In this document: positions 26,142-34,626 of the stretch, piece by piece
Layout: each line of letters opens with the position of its first letter
How positions within the stretch are numbered: position 1 is the stretch's first letter
Source: an uncultured Oscillibacter sp.
Lineage (GTDB): Bacteria > Bacillota > Clostridia > Oscillospirales > Oscillospiraceae
Reading direction: 5' to 3'
Assembly (NCBI GenBank): GCA_910578935.1
Contig: CAJTSM010000009.1
Location: 62,001 to 126,000, forward strand
Length of the DNA stretch: 64,000 nucleotides
The notes under the pieces: generated by a model
The model's input: only the letters and a program-made list of their open reading frames with translations
Told to the model about the DNA's origin: nothing
The model's database searches: none
Program-made: the position numbers and the translations under genes

Positions 26142-27218
26142 TCAGCCCTTGCACACCGGGACAATCCAGCCCTTGGTGTCGGGAATCTTGCCCCACTGCA
26201 TGCCCGTCATGGTGTCGTAGAGCTTTTGGGTCACAGGGCCGATCTTCCCGTCGTTGATGAAGACCTTGTCCCCCTTCCAATCCAGCTCCTTCACCGGGGA
26301 AACCACGGCGGCGGTGCCGGTGCCGAAGACCTCCTCCAGCTTACCCTCGTGGCCGGCCTTCATCACGTCGGCAATGGCCAGGGGGCCTTCCACCACTTCG
26401 TAGCCCCAATCCTTCAAAAGCTCGATGCAGCTCCGCCGGGTCACGCCGGGGAGCACCGTGCCCGTGCAGGCGGCGGTGTAGATCTTCCCGTCGATCTTGA
26501 ACATGATGTTCATGCTGCCCACTTCTTCGACGTACTTCTTCTCCACGCCGTCCAGCCACAGCACCTGGGCGAAGCCCTTCTGCTCCGCCTCCTCGCCTGC
26601 CTTGATGGAGGCGGCGTAGTTGCCGCCGCACTTGGTGAAGCCCGTCAGGCCCGGGGCCGCCCGGATGTACTCGTCCTCCACGTAGATGCGGACCGGGTCA
26701 ATGCCCTCGGCATAGTACGCGCCGGAGGGGGCGCAGATGATGCAGAACGTGTACTTTTTGCTGGCGTGGACGCCCAGCCCCACGTCGGTGGCGAAAACGA
26801 AGGGACGGATGTACAGGGACGCGCCGTCGATATGGGGCACCCAATCCTTATCCACTTCCACCAGGGCCTTCACCGCCTGGACAAAGTCGTCCACAGGGAC
26901 TTGCGGAATGCACATCCGGTCGGAGGAATCCTGCATCCGCTGGGCATTGCACTCCGGGCGGAAGAGCTGGATGGTGCCCTCCGCAGTGCGGTAGGCCTTC
27001 ATCCCCTCAAACAATTCCTGGGCGTAGTGAAAGACCACGGTGGCGGGGTCCATCTGGAAGGGCGCGTAGGGGACGATGCGGGGGTCATGCCAGCCCTGTC
27101 CGCTGGTGTAGTCCATCAGGAACATATGGTCCGTGAAAATTTTGGCGAAGCCCAGCTTGCTCTCGTCGGCGGGCTTGGCCTTGGGAGCGGTATTTTTGGT
27201 GATCTTGATATCCAGCAT
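26142..27218 (-). CDS. ilvE: Branched-chain amino acid aminotransferase
   Basis: A 358-residue fold-type IV PLP aminotransferase that interconverts Leu/Ile/Val and their 2-oxoacids with glutamate. Features typical of IlvE: YAQELFEGMKAYR (near 75), RPECNAQRM, the PLP-lysine region TKCGGNYAASIKAG and the C-terminal EVFGTGTAAVVSPV. The ATG starting MLDIKIT has AGGAG 10 nt upstream; a GTG four codons earlier is too close. It has its own promoter 190 bases downstream of the oxidoreductase genes. The pairing suggests Val/Ile/Leu degradation or reductive synthesis. Confidence 0.92.
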   Translation of the reverse strand: MLDIKITKNTAPKAKPADESKLGFAKIFTDHMFLMDYTSGQGWHDPRIVPYAPFQMDPATVVFHYAQELFEGMKAYRTAEGTIQLFRPECNAQRMQDSSDRMCIPQVPVDDFVQAVKALVEVDKDWVPHIDGASLYIRPFVFATDVGLGVHASKKYTFCIICAPSGAYYAEGIDPVRIYVEDEYIRAAPGLTGFTKCGGNYAASIKAGEEAEQKGFAQVLWLDGVEKKYVEEVGSMNIMFKIDGKIYTAACTGTVLPGVTRRSCIELLKDWGYEVVEGPLAIADVMKAGHEGKLEEVFGTGTAAVVSPVKELDWKGDKVFINDGKIGPVTQKLYDTMTGMQWGKIPDTKGWIVPVCKG

Positions 27219-27303
27219 GGTGAACACTCTCCTGTTTTCTGTATTTGGGGACGGGCCCCCGCCGGGCGGGGCATAAGCCGGGTCCGGTTTTGCACTTTAA
27301 ACA

Positions 27304-27332
27304 ATTATATGCTTGCCGCGGAGCAAAGTCAA
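27304..27332 (-). promoter_or_regulatory. ilvE promoter
   Basis: On the minus strand TTGACT (27327-27332), 17 nt, TATAAT (27304-27309). It separates ilvE transcription from the oxidoreductase operon upstream. Confidence 0.75.
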
Positions 27333-27407
27333 TGCTTTTTCTCCTGTCTTTGGAACAACGGCACGGGGGGAGGGGCATAAGCTCCCTCCCCCCGCCGGTT
27401 TCTCCGC

Positions 27408-27950
27408 TCAGGCGGACTTTCCGCACGCCATCCCCTTATGCAGGGCCTCAATATTCAGCGGGACCAGCTTGGCCTTGGGTCCGGTGAACATCTCGGCGAT
27501 CATCGTTTCAATGGTTTCCTGCTTCAGCGCGCCGGTGGCGCCGATATAGGCCCCCAGCATCACCATGTTGGCAACCTTGGAATTGCCCAGCTCCGCCGCG
27601 ATCTCGTCGCAGGGGACATACACCGCCGTGACGTCTCCCCGGCTGACCTTGTCCGGGATGATGCTGCTGTTGACGAACACCGTCCCCCCCGGGGCCACGG
27701 CCGGCTCGAACTTCGCCAGGGCCGCCCGGTTCATGGCGATAACCTCGCTGGGGCGCTCCACCAGGGGCGCGCCGATCCGCCCGTCGCTGATGATGACCGT
27801 GCAGTTGGCGGTGCCGCCCCGCATCTCCGGGCCGTAGGACGGGACCCAGGACGCCTCCAGCTCCTCCGCCACGGCGGCTTCCACCAGATTCTTGCCGATG
27901 GACATGACGCCCTGGCCCCCGAAGCCGGACAGAATGACTTCTTTTTTCAT
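27408..27950 (-). CDS. 2-oxoacid:ferredoxin oxidoreductase, gamma subunit
   Basis: A 180-residue subunit of the POR/KOR gamma domain family. The start MKKEVILSGFGGQGVMSIGKNL carries the typical GFGGQG loop, and PSYGPEMRGG follows near residue 40. With the alpha, beta and ferredoxin subunits it forms the complex that oxidatively decarboxylates a 2-oxoacid to acyl-CoA and reduces ferredoxin. It follows the beta gene by 1 base. Substrate could be branched-chain 2-oxoacids or 2-oxoglutarate. Confidence 0.9.
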   Translation of the reverse strand: MKKEVILSGFGGQGVMSIGKNLVEAAVAEELEASWVPSYGPEMRGGTANCTVIISDGRIGAPLVERPSEVIAMNRAALAKFEPAVAPGGTVFVNSSIIPDKVSRGDVTAVYVPCDEIAAELGNSKVANMVMLGAYIGATGALKQETIETMIAEMFTGPKAKLVPLNIEALHKGMACGKSA

Positions 27951-27951
27951 A

Positions 27952-28695
27952 TCACATCGCCTCCGTATCCTTGATGACGCCCAGGGGATAGTAGGCCGCC
28001 ATGTTCTCCATCAGCCACTGGTTGGCCTCGCCGATCTCCATGCCCCAGTTGGTGGGGCAGGCCGCCAGCACCTCCACAAAGGTGAAGCCGTCTCCGGCCA
28101 TCTGCCGGGCAAAGGCTTTTTTCAGGGCCTTCTTGGCCTTGTTCAGGTGGGGAATATCCGTGACGCAGACCCGCTCGGCGTAGACGCAGCCCTCCAGGGT
28201 GGAGAGCATCTCGGCAACCCTTATGGGCATACCCGCCTGTTCCTTGGTGCGGCCCAGGGGGGCGGTGGTGGCCTTCTGGCCGATCAGGGTGGTGGGGGCC
28301 ATCTGTCCCCCCGTCATGCCGTAGATGGCGTTGTTGATAAAAATGGTGGTGAATTTCTCCCCCCGCATGGCGGCGTGGACAATCTCCGCCGCGCCGATGG
28401 AGGCAAGATCCCCGTCCCCCTGATAGGTGAACACCGGCTGATCCGGGTGGGTGCGCTTGACGGCGGTGGCAACCGCCGGAGCCCGGCCGTGGGCGGCCTC
28501 GATGGTGTCGAAGGAAAAATAATTCCCCGCGAAGACGGCGCAGCCCACCGGGCAAATGCCGATGGCGGTATCCAGGGCGTCCATCTCCTCCAGAATCTCG
28601 CCGATGAGCTTATGTACAATGCCGTGGGCGCAGCCGGGACAGTAGTGGAGCTCCGTGTCCTGGAGGCCCTTGGTCTTCCGGTAAATCGTCGTCAT
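27952..28695 (-). CDS. 2-oxoacid:ferredoxin oxidoreductase, beta (thiamine-binding) subunit
   Basis: A 247-residue TPP-binding subunit. The thiamine diphosphate site shows as YQGDGDLASIGAAEIVHA followed by INNAIYGMTGGQ. The cluster-proximal CPGCAHG motif near the N-terminus is present. The ATG at 28695 nearly abuts the alpha stop (28697); longer frames extend back into the alpha gene and are not needed. Confidence 0.92.
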   Translation of the reverse strand: MTTIYRKTKGLQDTELHYCPGCAHGIVHKLIGEILEEMDALDTAIGICPVGCAVFAGNYFSFDTIEAAHGRAPAVATAVKRTHPDQPVFTYQGDGDLASIGAAEIVHAAMRGEKFTTIFINNAIYGMTGGQMAPTTLIGQKATTAPLGRTKEQAGMPIRVAEMLSTLEGCVYAERVCVTDIPHLNKAKKALKKAFARQMAGDGFTFVEVLAACPTNWGMEIGEANQWLMENMAAYYPLGVIKDTEAM

Positions 28696-28696
28696 G

Positions 28697-29764
28697 TCAC
28701 TTGACCTCCTTCCAGGCTTCCACGGCCGCCTGTTCCACCTCGGACACATGGGGAATCATGCCGCCGCAGCGGCCATAGAATTTCACCGGCTTCCGCTCCG
28801 CCACCGCCAGGTTCACGTCGTCCAGCATCTGGCCCAGGCTCATCTCCACGGTGAGGAAGGTCTTCACCCGGTCCAGTCCGGCGATCTCCCTCAGCCGGGC
28901 GTAGGGATACGGCCACAGGGTAATGGGGCGGAAGACGCCGGCCTTGACCCCCTGCTTGCGCAGGTTCTCCGCCGCAGTCTCCGCCACCCGGGAGGGAGTG
29001 CCGTAGGCCACCAGCACCAGCTCGGCGTCGTCCATCAGGATCTCCTCCCAGCGGCACTCGTTTTTCTCCATCTCCGCCGTCTTCTTCGCCAGGTTCAGGT
29101 TGTGGGCCTCACAGGCGGGGGCGTCGATCAGCAGGGAGGTAATGAAGTTATTGTGGTCCCGGCCCCGCCGCCCGGAGGCGGCCCAGGTCTTTTCCGGAAG
29201 CACTCTGGGGGTGCGCTCCTTCCAGACAATGGGCTCCATCATCTGGCCGATCAGGCCGTCCGCCAGGAGCACCACGGGGTTGCGGTACTGGTCGGCGATG
29301 TCAAAGGCCTCCTGGGTCAGGTCCACGGCCTCCTGAATGTTGGCGGGGGCCAGGACCACCGTGCGGTAGTCCCCGTTGCCGCCGCCCCGGGTGGCCTGGA
29401 AGTAGTCCCCCTGGGCGGGCTGAATGGACCCCAGGCCCGGGCCGCCCCGCATGACGTTCACCACCACCGCGGGCAGCTGGCAGGCGGCCATGTAGCTGAT
29501 GCCCTCCTGCTTCAGGCTGACGCCGGGGGAGGAAGAAGAGGTCATGGCCCGCACGCCGGAGGCCGCCGCGCCGTAGACCATGTTGACGGCGGCCAGCTCC
29601 GACTCCGCCTGGACGAAGACGCCGCCGGACTGGGGCATGTGGAGGGACATGTACTCGGGAATCTCGTTCTGGGGGGTGATGGGATAGCCGAAGAAGCAGC
29701 GGCAGCCCGCCCGGATAGCGGCCTCAGCGATGGCCTCGCTGCCCTTCCAGATTTCTCGTTTCAT
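28697..29764 (-). CDS. 2-oxoacid:ferredoxin oxidoreductase, alpha subunit (VorB-like)
   Basis: A 355-residue pyrimidine-binding/CoA-domain subunit. GYPITPQNEIPEYM and QAESELAAVNMVYGA near the N-terminus are typical of the KOR/VOR alpha family, and TSSSSPGVSLKQEGI follows. It closely resembles proteins annotated as 3-methyl-2-oxobutanoate dehydrogenase subunit VorB in Clostridia. The nearby ilvE favours branched-chain substrates, but sequence alone does not exclude 2-oxoglutarate. Confidence 0.9.
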   Translation of the reverse strand: MKREIWKGSEAIAEAAIRAGCRCFFGYPITPQNEIPEYMSLHMPQSGGVFVQAESELAAVNMVYGAAASGVRAMTSSSSPGVSLKQEGISYMAACQLPAVVVNVMRGGPGLGSIQPAQGDYFQATRGGGNGDYRTVVLAPANIQEAVDLTQEAFDIADQYRNPVVLLADGLIGQMMEPIVWKERTPRVLPEKTWAASGRRGRDHNNFITSLLIDAPACEAHNLNLAKKTAEMEKNECRWEEILMDDAELVLVAYGTPSRVAETAAENLRKQGVKAGVFRPITLWPYPYARLREIAGLDRVKTFLTVEMSLGQMLDDVNLAVAERKPVKFYGRCGGMIPHVSEVEQAAVEAWKEVK

Positions 29765-29779
29765 GGGAGGCGGCTCCTT

Positions 29780-29989
29780 TCAGTCTTTTTCAATGGTGAT
29801 GATGGAATCGGGGCACATCTTCGCGCAGCTGGCGCAGCCGATGCAGGCGGCCGCATCCGTGCAGGCCGCCGGGTGATAGCCCTTCACGTTGGTGCCGCCC
29901 TCCAGGGCCAGGATGTGCTTGGGACAGGCGGTGACGCAGAGCCCGCAGCCCTTGCAGCGGTCCTGGCGGAAGGTGAGGTGGATTGCCAT
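29780..29989 (-). CDS. 2 x [4Fe-4S] ferredoxin subunit of the oxidoreductase
   Basis: A 69-residue protein with two CxxCxxCxxxCP clusters: CKGCGLCVTACP and CIGCASCAKMCP. It matches the delta subunit (KorD/VorD) and passes electrons from the TPP site to free ferredoxin. Its place as first catalytic subunit of the operon, 15 bases before the alpha gene, is typical. Confidence 0.92.
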   Translation of the reverse strand: MAIHLTFRQDRCKGCGLCVTACPKHILALEGGTNVKGYHPAACTDAAACIGCASCAKMCPDSIITIEKD

Positions 29990-30018
29990 GGTGCAAAATC
30001 TCCTTTCCTCTTATCTGC

Positions 30019-30693
30019 TTATTCCCAGGGTTTTTTCATCCGGATCTCAATGGGAAACAGGGGCAAATCCCTGAGCTGGTCCTGAAACCGGGCCTCCGCC
30101 ACATGGCAGAGCACCGGGACGCCCGTCAGGCGGGAAACTTCCTCCGCCAGGGCCGCGCCCTCCCGGATCTCCTCCGGCGCAGTTTCGCCGCAGAGGTGGG
30201 TGTTATTCACCAGGCCCGTACACCGAAGGCCCGCCACCGCCTCGATGGCCCGGAGATATTCCACGGAGCGCTCCGCCGTGCGGACCTCCGGGCGGGCGGC
30301 GTTGACCACGTAGAGAAGCTGGTAGTCCTCTTTTTGAATTTTTGGCCGGTAACGGGCCAGCACCCTGGCCCCGGAGGGGTCCCCGCCGATGTCCAGCACG
30401 CCCCGGACCGTCCGGTCCTCCAGCACGGCGTGAAGCTCCGCCGGGAGGGCAGGCACGTCCGCGTCGGTACAGGCCTGGGAGGTGGCGATCAGCCGGACCC
30501 CCGCCGCCTCCAGCAGAGGGCGGCGCTCCCGGCTACGGAAATAGGGGTTCACGATATCCAGGTCCGCCAGGGAAACCCGGGCGCCTTCCCCCGCCAGAGC
30601 CAGAGCCAGGTTTACGGCAAATTCGGTCTTTCCCGTGCCGTAGTGGCCGGTGACCAGGGTCAACCGGTGGGGAAAGCGTTCCACAGCCGTCAA
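30019..30693 (-). CDS. P-loop ATPase linked to the 2-oxoacid oxidoreductase
   Basis: A 224-residue SIMIBI-class (ParA/CobQ-like) NTPase: Walker A VTGHYGTGKTEFAVNLAL (about 14-31), SLADLDIVNPYFRSRER after strand 2, and DIGGDPSGARVLARY in the switch II position. The start is a TTG 8 nt after AAGGAGG. It is the first gene of the operon, 29 bases before the ferredoxin gene. Its role is unknown; cofactor or cluster insertion, or sensing for the complex, would fit the placement. Confidence 0.75.
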   Translation of the reverse strand: MTAVERFPHRLTLVTGHYGTGKTEFAVNLALALAGEGARVSLADLDIVNPYFRSRERRPLLEAAGVRLIATSQACTDADVPALPAELHAVLEDRTVRGVLDIGGDPSGARVLARYRPKIQKEDYQLLYVVNAARPEVRTAERSVEYLRAIEAVAGLRCTGLVNNTHLCGETAPEEIREGAALAEEVSRLTGVPVLCHVAEARFQDQLRDLPLFPIEIRMKKPWE

Positions 30694-30758
30694 GGCGGTT
30701 CCTCCTTTCAGCAGATCACAGGCGGGTTGTCTGGTATTCAAATGCGTTGTATGATGTC

Positions 30759-30787
30759 ATTTTATACTAAATCACATAGGCTGTCAA
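30759..30787 (-). promoter_or_regulatory. Promoter of the P-loop/oxidoreductase operon
   Basis: On the minus strand TTGACA (30782-30787), 17 nt, TAAAAT (30759-30764). ATGATGTCAT (30751-30760), a near-palindrome, touches the -10 and is a possible GntR operator. Confidence 0.75.
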
Positions 30788-30795
30788 GAGCCTTC

Positions 30796-30824
30796 TTGTT
30801 TTTTCAGGCAAAAGGCGGTATAGT
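30796..30824 (+). promoter_or_regulatory. Promoter of the FCD-type GntR gene
   Basis: TTGTTT (30796-30801), 17 nt, TATAGT (30819-30824). It is divergent from, and 9 bases away from, the oxidoreductase operon promoter. Confidence 0.65.
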
Positions 30825-30893
30825 ACTCTTACGGTAAAATTCTGATAATACGAACGCCGCCCGGCGGGTCCGCCGGAGGATGGAGGAATCACT

Positions 30894-31574
30894 ATGGAAG
30901 GCAAACGCGCCAAGCTGTCCGAGCAGACGGCGGACCGGCTCTACGAGTGGATTGTGGAAGAGCGCCGCTATGCCCCCGGCAGCAAACTGCCCAATGAGAA
31001 CGAGCTCAGCGAAGCCGTGGGAGTGAGCCGGACCACGCTGCGGGAGGCCATCTCCTTTCTGGTGGCCCAGGGAGTGCTGGACATCCGAAGGGGAAAAGGG
31101 ACCTTTGTAGCGGAAAATCTTCCCGCCCCCGGAATGGACCTGACGGCCCTGGCGGGAGTCCGGTCCCGGGTCCGGGCCAAGGATCTTTTCGAGATGCGGC
31201 TGATCTTCGAGCCCGCCACTGTGGCGCTGGCCTGCCAGCGGGCCAGCGACGAGGAACTGGAGCAGATCCGCAAAAAGGCCGAGCGGGTGGAGCGCATCGC
31301 CGCCGAGGGCGGGAACTGGCCCCTGGCGGACCAGGAATTCCACTGGGCCATCATCAAGGCGTCCCACAACGAGTATATGCGGCGGCTGTACCCCATCATC
31401 AACAGCGCTGTGGATGAGATTCTTCAGATTTCTCCCAGCCGCCAGCGGATGCAGGACATCGCCCTGGGGGACAACCGGACCATCCTGGACTTCCTTTTGA
31501 AGCGGGACGAGGAGGGGGCCCGCTGCGCCATGAGCATCCATATGAAGCATCTGATCAACACGCTTCAGGACTGA
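30894..31574 (+). CDS. GntR-family regulator with FCD domain
   Basis: A 226-residue FadR-like regulator: an N-terminal winged helix (LYEWIVEERRYAPGSKLPNENELSEAVGVSRTTLREAI region, about 12-70) and a C-terminal all-helical FCD ligand domain (RLIFEPATVALA, then DQEFHWAIIKASHN with metal-binding Asp/His). These proteins usually sense small organic acids. The divergent, nearly back-to-back promoters suggest it regulates the P-loop/oxidoreductase operon and itself. GGAGGA precedes the ATG. Confidence 0.85.
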   Translation: MEGKRAKLSEQTADRLYEWIVEERRYAPGSKLPNENELSEAVGVSRTTLREAISFLVAQGVLDIRRGKGTFVAENLPAPGMDLTALAGVRSRVRAKDLFEMRLIFEPATVALACQRASDEELEQIRKKAERVERIAAEGGNWPLADQEFHWAIIKASHNEYMRRLYPIINSAVDEILQISPSRQRMQDIALGDNRTILDFLLKRDEEGARCAMSIHMKHLINTLQD

Positions 31575-31888
31575 AGCGTGCCGCCCCCGGAGGGACAGGA
31601 TTACTAAAAATACCGTCGATTTCAATAAATATTGTTTTATATTTTTGTATATTTAGCCGATTGCTGTCCCAGCTTTTTTTGCTTTCCCTTGGCGAAACCC
31701 ACAATTCCCCCGCTCTCATTCACAAATTGTACACAAATTTGTTCAAACCCTCTTAACAAATTGCCGGGGAGGGTGTATAATGCGTTCGCAAGCTGGGGTT
31801 CTTTCAGGACTCCCGTGAAGGGGGCGCCCCCTTCCGCGCCGTTTCCTGCGGAAAACGGCGCGCCCGAACCAACGAAGCGGAGGCCCGT
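31575..31888 (+). promoter_or_regulatory. Leader and promoter of the cstA pair; no gene
   Basis: TTAACA (31753-31758), 17 nt, TATAAT (31776-31781). Just upstream is an AT-rich stretch with the palindrome ACAAATTTGT (about 31733-31742), a possible operator. The leader from 31790 to 31888 is GC-rich, with a GCGCCGTTTTCC-type inverted repeat near 31840-31863. Confidence 0.6.
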
Positions 31889-32404
31889 ATGGAGAGAACT
31901 CCCCAGGAATGCTTTGAAAAACTGATGAACGCCTATTCCCACAACTACGACCTCACCCGGGACGTGGAGGCGGAGGGGGGGGGGTCTTTCCCCGCCATGG
32001 CCCACTATTTCCTCCGGGATGAACACTACCTGGTCCGGCGGGATAAGCAGTTCTACGCCACAGAGCAGCATGACTACACTTATTTTTATGTGGCGGACCG
32101 CTTGGACGCGGCGGAGGCAAAGGCCCTTTTGGACCGGACCCTGAAAACAGGGCTGGCCGCCATCCACCCCCACAAAGAGCACATGAGCTCTTTCGTCACG
32201 CTGGTGGTCCTGGCGGAAACCATTGACCCGGAAGCGAAAAAAATCCTGAAGAAGACCCGCTTCCACAAGAACTACAGGCTGGCACTCCATGGCTGGATGG
32301 AGTATCACATAGCCGCGATGGAATGTTCCACTTGGAGCTTTCTCTCCAATCCAGCCGGGAGGGGAGCCCGCAAAACCCTGGAGGCAAATTTTGCCCCCAA
32401 ATGA
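31889..32404 (+). CDS. Conserved hypothetical protein upstream of cstA
   Basis: A 171-residue soluble protein of unknown function. It is rich in His, Tyr and charged residues, with no signal peptide or membrane segment. Blocks such as FLRDEHYLVRRDKQFYATEQHDYTYFYVAD and HPHKEHMSSFVTLVVLAE suggest an alpha/beta fold. It lies 55 bases before cstA and shares its promoter, so a role in control or use of the transported substrate is plausible but unproven. Confidence 0.65.
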   Translation: MERTPQECFEKLMNAYSHNYDLTRDVEAEGGGSFPAMAHYFLRDEHYLVRRDKQFYATEQHDYTYFYVADRLDAAEAKALLDRTLKTGLAAIHPHKEHMSSFVTLVVLAETIDPEAKKILKKTRFHKNYRLALHGWMEYHIAAMECSTWSFLSNPAGRGARKTLEANFAPK

Positions 32405-32459
32405 CCCTGGGGGAATTTCCCCCGCAAACAAAGAATCATGAAAGAGGGAGAGTGTTTTC

Positions 32460-34196
32460 ATGAACGGATTAGTACTTCTCATCATCAGCGTCGCCGTGCT
32501 GGTCTGCGGTTATCTTTTCTATGGCCGCTGGCTGTGCAAGCAGTGGGGCGTCGGCGAGCTTGACAAGCCCACCCCCGCTCACGCCCTGGAGGACGGCATC
32601 GACTACGTCCCCGCCAAGGCTCCCATCCTGATGGGCCACCACTTCTCGTCCATCGCCGGCGCGGGCCCCATCACCGGCCCCATCGGCGCGGCGGGCTTCG
32701 GGTGGCTGGCCTGCACGCTGTGGATTCTGGTGGGCGGCATCTTCTTCGGCGGCGTCCATGACTTCGGCGCGCTGTTCGCCTCTGTTCGCCACGACGGCAA
32801 GTCCATCGGCGAAATCATTTCCACCAACATGAGCAAGCGGGCCAAGATGCTGTTTTTGATCTTCGCCTACCTGACTTTGATCCTGGTGGTCGCGGCCTTC
32901 GCCTCCATCGTGGCCGGCACCTTCGGCGCCACCTTTACAGAAGGCGGCGCGGTGGATTACGCCGCCTCCGAAGCCAACGCCCGCGTGGCCATGGTTTCCC
33001 TGCTGTTCATCGCCATCGCCATCGTCTTCGGCTTCCTGGTATACCGCCGGAACGCTCCCATGAGCGTGGCCAGCGTCATCGGCGTCATCGCCATCGTGGT
33101 GATTATCGCCATCGGCATGAACTTCCACCCCATTTACCTGTCCGCCTCCAGCTGGATGTGGATCTGCGGCATTTACATCGCCATCGCCTCCGTCACCCCG
33201 GTGTGGATTCTGCTCCAGCCCCGTGACTATCTGAGTTCCTTCCTGCTGTACGCCATGCTGGCCCTGGCGGTGGTGGCCGTGTTCCTGGCCCATCCCTCCA
33301 TGGACAGCCTGCCCGCCGTCAACACCTTTGTGGTGACCAACCCCGACACCGGCGCGGGCAACCCCATCTTCCCCGTGCTGTTCACTACCATCGCCTGCGG
33401 CGCCATTTCCGGCTTCCACTCCCTGGTTTCCTCCGGCACCACCTCCAAGCAGCTGGACAAAGAAACCGACGCGAAGCCCATCGCTTACGGCGGTATGCTG
33501 CTGGAGTGCGTCCTGGCCATCCTGACCCTTTGCGCCGTGGCCTATGCCTACAGCTGGAACGCGGCCAATCCCGATTCCGCCCTGAAGGGCGCCACCGCCA
33601 TCTTCGGCGGCGGCCTGGCCCACATGATTGACGACACCATCCCCGGCACCTACAGCATTCTTTACACCCTTCTGGTGCTGACCTATTCCGCCTTCTGCCT
33701 GACCTCTCTGGACACCGCCACCCGTCTGGCCCGGTTCATGTTCCAGGAGTTCTGGCTGGACTCCAGCAAGGGCGAAACCCCGGAGAACGTCACCGGCTAC
33801 AAGCGGGTCCTCTCCAACATGTATGTCTCCACCGGCATCACCGTCATCCTGGGCGTGCTGCTGGGCCTGAACGGCTATGAGAAGATCTGGGCCCTGTTCG
33901 GCTCTGCCAACCAGCTGCTGGCGGCCCTGGGCCTGCTGGCCGTGGCCACATGGCTGGGCAACATCGGCAAGAACAACAAGATGTTCCTCATCCCCATGGG
34001 CTTCATGCTGGTGGTCACCATCTGCTCCTTGCTGGTCAACACCAAAAACCAGATCGGGGTCATCTCCGCCGGCGGCGCGGACTGGGGTCCCTATGTCCAG
34101 GCCATCCTGGGCGTGCTGCTGGTGGTCCTGGCGGTCATCCTGGCCATTGAGGGCTGCATGACCATCGCCCATCCCAAGAAGAATCAGAAGGTCTGA
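32460..34196 (+). CDS. cstA: CstA-family carbon starvation / pyruvate-peptide transporter
   Basis: A 578-residue polytopic membrane protein with many hydrophobic helices. CstA features include GHHFSSIAGAGPITGPIGAAGFGW near residue 60, HDFGALFASVRHDGKSIGEI near 100 and FHSLVSSGTTSKQLDKETDA near 320. E. coli CstA and its paralogue BtsT transport peptides or pyruvate; this one is shorter and may be nearer the pyruvate-type members. AAAGAGGGAGAG precedes the ATG. A strong hairpin follows the stop. Confidence 0.88.
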   Translation: MNGLVLLIISVAVLVCGYLFYGRWLCKQWGVGELDKPTPAHALEDGIDYVPAKAPILMGHHFSSIAGAGPITGPIGAAGFGWLACTLWILVGGIFFGGVHDFGALFASVRHDGKSIGEIISTNMSKRAKMLFLIFAYLTLILVVAAFASIVAGTFGATFTEGGAVDYAASEANARVAMVSLLFIAIAIVFGFLVYRRNAPMSVASVIGVIAIVVIIAIGMNFHPIYLSASSWMWICGIYIAIASVTPVWILLQPRDYLSSFLLYAMLALAVVAVFLAHPSMDSLPAVNTFVVTNPDTGAGNPIFPVLFTTIACGAISGFHSLVSSGTTSKQLDKETDAKPIAYGGMLLECVLAILTLCAVAYAYSWNAANPDSALKGATAIFGGGLAHMIDDTIPGTYSILYTLLVLTYSAFCLTSLDTATRLARFMFQEFWLDSSKGETPENVTGYKRVLSNMYVSTGITVILGVLLGLNGYEKIWALFGSANQLLAALGLLAVATWLGNIGKNNKMFLIPMGFMLVVTICSLLVNTKNQIGVISAGGADWGPYVQAILGVLLVVLAVILAIEGCMTIAHPKKNQKV

Positions 34197-34269
34197 GCGG
34201 GTCCCTGCGCGGAGTGCCAGTCTCCGCCGGACGCGAAGCCTTTTGTCCCGGATGAAAAGAAGTGCAGAG

Positions 34270-34302
34270 AAGGACCCGGCGGGCATTGCCCGCCGGGTCC
34301 TT
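34270..34302. terminator. Terminator hairpin between cstA and a small convergent gene
   Basis: A 15-bp perfect stem (34270-34284 with 34288-34302). It lies downstream of both cstA and the convergent small gene. Confidence 0.75.
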
Positions 34303-34311
34303 CGGCTGTTC

Positions 34312-34479
34312 CTATTTCAAAAGTGAGAGCGCAACGCGCGGTGATTTGCCCAATGCAATCTGATCCAGGATATCCAGGAGTTCCTGTTTTGTGTAGCTTT
34401 CCTTCTCCCCGCCGCTGAACAGCAGCCGGAGGTCATACAGCATGGCTTTTCGGATGTCGTCCCGTACCTTGTCGCACAT
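34312..34479 (-). CDS. Small helical protein, unknown function
   Basis: A 55-residue frame, too short for routine calling: MCDKVRDDIRKAMLYDLRLL at the start and SPRVALSLLK at the end. GGGAGG lies 9-10 nt before the ATG and the stop abuts the shared terminator. The pattern suggests two amphipathic helices. It is unrecognised; support comes from the ribosome site, protein-like composition and terminator. Confidence 0.5.
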   Translation of the reverse strand: MCDKVRDDIRKAMLYDLRLLFSGGEKESYTKQELLDILDQIALGKSPRVALSLLK

Positions 34480-34626
34480 ATTCCAGCGCCTCCCTCACAA
34501 TAATGTACCATCAGAATACCAGCTTTTCGGAATCGGCGCAAGCCGTATTTCCCGCCGGCGACAGATTCCCCATGTTTTTTCATGGCCCTTCCGGTAGAAT
34601 GGGACAAATTGGAAGGAGGCGGTCCC

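Noticed and set aside
32469..34286. 605-codon minus-strand frame opposite cstA
   Set aside because: Composition (Gly, Asp, His, Gln repeats) is the reverse of a hydrophobic membrane gene; not a real protein.
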